A stretch of DNA of 20,625 bases. Source: Porphyra umbilicalis. Lineage: Eukaryota > Rhodophyta > Bangiophyceae > Bangiales > Bangiaceae. A program made the translations under genes and the position numbers. The notes under the pieces were generated by a model, which worked only from the letters and a program-made list of their open reading frames with translations, made no database searches and had not been told where the DNA came from. How positions within the stretch are numbered: position 1 is the first letter of the stretch; each line of letters opens with the position of its first letter. Location: assembly GCA_002049455.2 (NCBI GenBank), contig KV919343.1:1-20625 (forward strand), read 5' to 3'. Of the stretch, positions 16,338 through 20,625 are shown one piece after another.

Positions 16338-18428
16338 GCCGTCAAGGTGACCGCCCCCGCCGACACCCCGACGGACACCCCCGCTCCGCCATCGTCGGCG
16401 GACGCTGCCACGCCGTCCCCCCCCGGCGCTGCGGCCGCCGCCGCCACCGCCGCCACCGCCGCTGGCCCCGTCGAGTGGAACAGCCACAAGGCCGGCCTCG
16501 CCGGCGTGGACGCGTCGTGGGCCAACCGCGTCATTGAGGAGGCCTCCCGCGGCTCCCGCTTTTACCAAGCCGCCCAACAAAAGGCCGCTGCCGTGGCCGA
16601 CCGGGCGTCTGCCCTGGCCGCGTCCGCCGCCCGCCTGCGCGCGTCGCCGACGGCGGCGGCGGCGGCGGCGGCGCGCGCCGACGCGGCGGTGGAGGCCATT
16701 GAGGCGGGGGAGCGGGACTTGACCCGCCGCATCGTGCACGTCGACATGGACGCCTTTTTTAGCGCCGTTGCGGAGCGCGACGACCCGTCCCTCGTCGGCA
16801 CTCCGCACGCGGCGGGCGGCATGCACATGCTCAGCACCGCTTCGTACGAGGCGCGCAAGTTTGGCGTCCGCAGCGCCATGCCCGGCTTTATTGCGCTCAA
16901 GTTGTGTCCGGCGCTCAAGCTCGTGCCCATTGACATGGCGGCGGTCAAGGCCACGTCGGCGCGCATGGCGACGGGCGTCTTTCCGACCTTTGACCCGACG
17001 TTTACGATGGCCTCCCTCGACGAGGCCTACCTCGACGTGACCGACTATATGGCCCGCCGGCCGCACCTGTCCCTCGACGCGGTGCTGACGGAAATTCGGT
17101 CGGCGGTCGCTGCCGCGACGGGCCTCACGTGCTCGGCGGGCGGGGCGCCCAACAAGCTCCTCGCCAAACTCGCGTCGGACGTCAACAAGCCCAACGGGCA
17201 GGCGGTGGTGCCCGCGTCCCGCGACGCGGTGCTCGCCTTTATCTCCCCCCAGCCCGTCCGCAAGGTGCCTGGCATTGGCAAAGTCACGGCGGCGCTGCTC
17301 GGCGGCCTCGGCGTGACAACGTGCGCGTCGCTCATCGCGCGGCGGGCGGTCGTCGTTGCCCTCCTCTCCCCCCGCTCGTCGGGCGCCTACCTCCGCGCCG
17401 CGCTCGGCGTGTCGGCGTCGGCCGTCGACGGGGACGGGGCGGGCGGCCGCGTCGCGCCGCGCAAGGGCGCCAGCCGCGAGTCGACGTTTGCGCCGACCGC
17501 CGACGCGGGCGCCCTGGCCGCCGTCTTGGACCGCGTGTGTGTCAAGCTGGCGGCGGACCTCGGGCGGCTCGGCGCCGCCGGCCGTACGGTGACGCTCAAA
17601 GTCAAGGACGCGGACTTTGCGGTGCGCACGCGCGCCGTGTCGTTGCCAGCGCCGGTGGGGGACGAGGCGGCCGCGCTGCTGCGCGTCGCGACGCCGTTGC
17701 TCGCCGCCGAAGCGCCGGCGCGCCTGCGCCTCATTGGCGTGCGCGTGACGGGGTTGGACGCGGGGCAGCCGGTGGGGGTTGGCAAGGACCAAGCGACGCT
17801 CGACGCGTTTGTGCAGGGGGGGGGGGGGGGGGGGGGCAAGCGGCGTCGCGGCCCGCGCGATGCGGACGTGTCGGGGGCGTCCGAGGCGGTCGCTGATGCG
17901 CCGGCCGGGGACCAACAGCTGCCCGACGTTGCGGCCACAGCGTCGGCAGACACTCTTGGGAACACGGTACCCCGAGGTGCTCCGCCGTCTGTGGCGCCAC
18001 CGCCGCCAGATGCTGCGCCCTCTGCGGCACCGCCGTGCACCGCTGTCGCCCCTGCCGCAGCCGCCGCCCACGACTCCACCGCAGCGGGTGCATCCCGCCC
18101 CTGCCCTGCGGCGTCATTGGTGGCACCGCCCGCCGTCGCTGCCGCGTGTGCCCCGCCCCCCTCCCTCCCTCCCATTTTGGTGTGCCCCGCGTGCGGCTGC
18201 TTCTCCGTCCCCGTAGCGGACGAGGCGCGGCTGCACCGCCACCTGGACGCGTGTCTCGACGGGGACGCCCGCGCGCGGGGGGGGGTCAAGCGCAAGCAGC
18301 CGGCCAGCGCGCGGCGCATCGACCACTTTTTCCGGCCGGCGCCGGCGCGGCCACGGCCGGCCGAGTCACGGGGAAGGGAGGGGGCTGGGCGGCTGGCGGG
18401 CGCGTCGGCTGGGGGTGTGGCGAGGTAA
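16164..18428 (+). CDS. POLK: DNA polymerase kappa (Y-family translesion polymerase)
   Basis: 754 residues, apparently intronless. N-clasp at about 103-185 (SHKAGLAGVDAS, EEASRGSRFYQ), diagnostic of pol kappa over other DinB-type enzymes. The palm has VDMDAFFSAV with metal ligand D194 and steric gate F199, then MLSTASYEARKFGVRSAMPGF and SLDEAYLDVT with D286 and E287. The thumb HhH is RKVPGIGKV (366-374) and the little finger spans about 435-530. The C-terminus carries a UBZ4 ubiquitin-binding finger (C674, C677, H693, C697) and a PIP-like box ARRIDHFF (716-723) lacking the usual Gln; both would recruit it to ubiquitinated PCNA at stalled forks. Human pol kappa has two UBZ fingers; I see one here. 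Residues 36-100 are Ala/Pro-rich. Start 16164 is chosen for its context (CACCGCCATGT); the frame stays open upstream to an ATG at 15972, adding 64 Arg-rich residues. A 21-G run encodes Gly552-558. Convergent with the dolichyldiphosphatase gene. Confidence 0.95.
17816..17836 (+). repeat. G21 homopolymer inside the pol kappa ORF
   Basis: Twenty-one consecutive G encode seven Gly between the polymerase core (ends about residue 550) and the C-terminal regulatory tail. The length is exactly seven codons, so the UBZ4 and PIP-like elements stay in frame; a one-base slip would delete both. Confidence 0.9.
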
Positions 18429-18660
18429 CACGCGGCAAAAAAGTTGGTGATATAAGTGCGCAGCAGCGTGAGAACAACAACAAATGAAAGGGATGCCTGC
18501 TAGCCGTGAACGACAAGTCATTGGCGGACGCCCCCGTACCGGACCCAGCCTGCACATGCCGAGACTGCGCAGCAGCAGCCCTCACGTTCGCCCCTTCCAA
18601 CCCCCCCCAGACAAGGAAAAACGGGACGCACAGCCTGTTGCGTACTCGCCCCCCGCAGCA
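18429..18660. other. Short region between convergent genes
   Basis: Holds the 3' ends of the pol kappa and dolichyldiphosphatase transcripts. It is AT-richer near 18430-18490, with TATAAG at 18451 that could be either a polyadenylation-associated A/T tract or an unused TATA-like sequence. No gene seen. Confidence 0.5.
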
Positions 18661-19382
18661 TCACAACCGCTTCTTCCCCCCACACACACCCGGCGCCCGC
18701 AGCGCGTCGCGCTCCACCGCCAGCGCGTCGGGCGTCCACGACGAGTCCCGCAACCGCACCGCCCGCCCGAGGCGGCTGGCGACCGCCCACGCGACCAGCG
18801 GCTCGCCGACGGCGACCGTCCCCGCCGCCCACAGGAGCCCAAACGCGGCGCCGACCCCCCCCCCCGCCACCACCTGCGCGACGGTGTGGTAGCCGAGGAC
18901 GACGCGGCTTGCGGCCGTCAAGGCCGCATTCGCGGCAAGCCCGGCGGTCAGCGCCCCCTCCTCCCACGCGGGGAGCACGGGCGCGCCGAGCACCGCGCGG
19001 CGGCGGAGGAAAAAGGCGGCGACGTAGACGGCAAAAAAGGCGCAAAATTGGGCGTGGTCCGACGGCATGCCGTGGCCGGGCGTGGAGACGCCCGGCACGA
19101 CCGGGCGCGGTTGGGCAAACCACCCCTTGAGCGTGTGGTTGACCGCCTCGCACACGACCATCCCCGCACACACGCCGAGCGCGTGCGCCTCCCGCCGGGT
19201 GATGACGAGCGTGACGCAGGCAACGATGAGGACGAGGGGGGAGAGCGTGATGGCCGCCCACGGGAGGTGGCCGTCAATGTACACGACGTGCGTTAGGGAG
19301 AGGGGGCGGAGGGTGGGGGGGGGAGGCCGGCGGCAGCGGCGGCGGCAACCGCCGCCGCCGCCGTCTCGTCAAAGACGCCCAT
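18661..19382 (-). CDS. DOLPP1: Dolichyldiphosphatase (PAP2 family), one-base frame break near N-terminus
   Basis: Hydrolyses dolichyl diphosphate to dolichyl phosphate on the luminal ER face, recycling the lipid carrier of N-glycosylation. PAP2 motifs are present: KGWFAQPRP (C1), GMPSDHAQF (C2, catalytic His) and SRVVLGYHTVAQ (C3; the Gln after the His is typical of this family). The start of the TM1 region (LSLTHVVYIDGHLPW) and RDSSWTPDALAVERD near the C-terminus also match the family. Four to five hydrophobic helices are visible. The protein ends KKRL, a KKXX ER-retrieval signal. The main frame has no ATG before the first helix and meets a stop upstream. A good ATG (GGCCATGGGC, 19382) opens a frame that joins it only if the C9 run at 19315-19323 had one more C; then the length is 240, close to the human 238. 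Either an assembly error or a real mutation; I favour the former. Confidence 0.85.
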
Positions 19383-20515
19383 GGCCGGGCGAAGCGGTCG
19401 TCGTGTGGACGAGGCCCGTCTGGCGTCTGGCGGCTGGCGGCGCAGGCCGTCGTCTGGCAACACCACCGTCAATGCGATGGGTGTGACAGACCAAAACCAG
19501 CGGGAGGTAGGTTGCTCTTGCGCATGAGCCCTGTACCGGCAGTGCCGGCCGGCCGCGGCAGTGGTACAGCACCGACAGTAGTGTAGCGGGCAGCGTCTGG
19601 GGCGCCCATGACAGTGCGTGGCCCGCTCCGCCAACGTCTGGTGGTGGTGGCGCAGCCGCACAGCGCGTTGATGAAATCTCGTGTCAGGTTCCAAGGTATC
19701 TGCAACAAGGCCGAACCGTATTGCTGCTCGACCCCTTTGCGTTCAGAGAGAGATCGAAAATGAGTACATAACTCCTCTTTGCCCAATCTTTAAGGAGAAG
19801 TTCACATCCTTCGAGACATATGTTGCGAGACTCGCCGCAATGATCCCTCGGAGGTCTCGGGGAAGAAGTGGAGCAAGACCCTGACGGAGGAAAGGATGTG
19901 ACACCGGCCAGCATTGAGGATACATGCCAAAGATGCATTGAAAGACACGGTCGCTTTATTGTTGCTCGGCGCGGGCACGGGTGGCAGAGCAGACACGAAA
20001 TCGATAAGAAAGCCACGGTGTGCTACAGAGTCACGCAGACATGTAGCTAACTGCACACAGCCGCAAACTCTGACAGAGCTACAGGCCACCGGACAACAGC
20101 AAGCTCACCATGTCAGCGACTCGCGGACACCACGCATGCATGTGCGTATGACACAAGTTACTCGACTTCGATGTCAGCAACACCCATTGGTTTGCAAAGA
20201 AACAGAAGCCAAGAAAGAGGAAGCCATCGCACATATGCATGGTAAGGATACATGGGGGACGGGCGAGCGAACACGAAAAAGAAGTACGTGGTCAGTTCAT
20301 CCAACCCATCCACCACCCACCCACCGCGCGCGTCACACTATCCACACTGCGCCAGTGTGGATCCCCACCCAATCGCCACCACCACTAGTCCAGCGACTGC
20401 AAACGTCGTCCGGCCCGTCGTAGAGTGACTCCCCCCCGCCCCCGTGCGAGCTGGAGAGAATGCGTGGGATGGAGGGGATGCAGATAAGAATACGACAGGA
20501 ACGAGGGCGGTCGGC
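19383..20515. other. Intergenic region with a balanced-composition island
   Basis: Positions 19383-19680 are the likely promoter and leader of the dolichyldiphosphatase gene (read on the minus strand). Positions 19680-20330 have visibly more A and T than the rest of the window, with frequent stops. The longest minus-strand frames (19684-20016, 19802-20089) contain ordinary residues (FLIDFVSALPPVPAPSNN) but no family I recognise; they could be an old mobile-element remnant. No supported gene. Confidence 0.5.
20340..20362. repeat. Perfect 10-bp stem-loop
   Basis: ATCCACACTG (20340-20349) and its reverse complement (20353-20362) enclose CGC. It follows a run of CCACCCACCC-like pyrimidine-rich sequence in a gene-free stretch. 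Confidence 0.5.
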
Positions 20516-20625
20516 AGGAGGGTGGGCGGGGCGATCGAACAGAGGGTGGCCGGGGCTTCCGGCCAGGAGGGTGGGTGGGGCGGTCGACCAGAGGGTGGGC
20601 GGGGCGGTCCGCCAGGAGGTGGGCC
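20516..20625. repeat. 49-bp minisatellite running off the window
   Basis: Two 49-bp units (20516-20564 and 20565-20613) and the start of a third. Each begins AGGAGGGTGGG and contains a second, related half-unit (AGAGGGTGG...), so the array probably grew from a unit of about 24 bp. The total length is unknown because the window ends inside it. Confidence 0.75.

Noticed and set aside
18484..19296. Long + strand frame opposite the dolichyldiphosphatase gene, downstream of TATAAG at 18451
   Set aside because: It is the antisense shadow of a gene with clear PAP2 motifs and its product is Arg/Pro/Gly low complexity.
19684..20089. Possible gag relic on the minus strand (FLIDFVSALPP...)
   Set aside because: A faint resemblance to retrotransposon gag helices but no zinc knuckle, protease or RT nearby and several stops; too weak to annotate.

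Overview
The window reads as nuclear DNA of a very GC-rich eukaryote. It carries GT-AG introns, a DNA polymerase kappa, a dolichyldiphosphatase with an ER-retrieval tail and a tyrosine-recombinase (YR) retrotransposon. The long Ala, Gly and Arg tracts, mostly intron-poor genes, introns of about 300 bp and near-exclusive TTT for Phe inside GC-extreme genes suggest an alga. A bangiophyte red alga (Porphyra/Pyropia type) is my best guess, held with low confidence.

Layout. Positions 1-1431 hold the 3' part of an unrecognised gene (+). Positions 1432-3474 are extreme low-complexity DNA with no dependable gene. Positions 3475-5298 (-) hold a three-exon gene for a PC4/SUB1-type single-stranded-DNA-binding coactivator with a long RGG/GGW-rich N-terminus and a possible mitochondrial presequence. 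Positions 5454-10666 (-) are one complete-ended but internally damaged PAT/Ngaro/TOC-like YR retrotransposon. It has split direct repeats in the order A1-gag-RT-RNase H-YR-B1-A2-B2, and it ends 155 bp upstream of the PC4-type ATG in the same orientation.

Positions 10667-13640 are low-complexity with a diverged direct duplication and one candidate first exon. Positions 13790-14856 hold a TATA box, a C-rich leader and a gene for a basic protein with a single C-terminal membrane helix (+). Positions 16164-18428 encode DNA polymerase kappa (+), with N-clasp, catalytic core, UBZ4 finger and a PIP-like box. Positions 18661-19382 (-) encode dolichyldiphosphatase, convergent with pol kappa, with a one-base frame break in a C9 run near its N-terminus. 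Positions 19383-20625 hold no recognised gene, include a stretch of much more balanced base composition, and end in a 49-bp minisatellite.

The host genes do not form a pathway. They serve ssDNA binding/transcription, translesion synthesis, and dolichol recycling for N-glycosylation in the ER. The most notable local structure is the YR retrotransposon in the 5' flank of the PC4-type gene. I found no CRISPR array, tRNA, rRNA or prokaryote-type operon.
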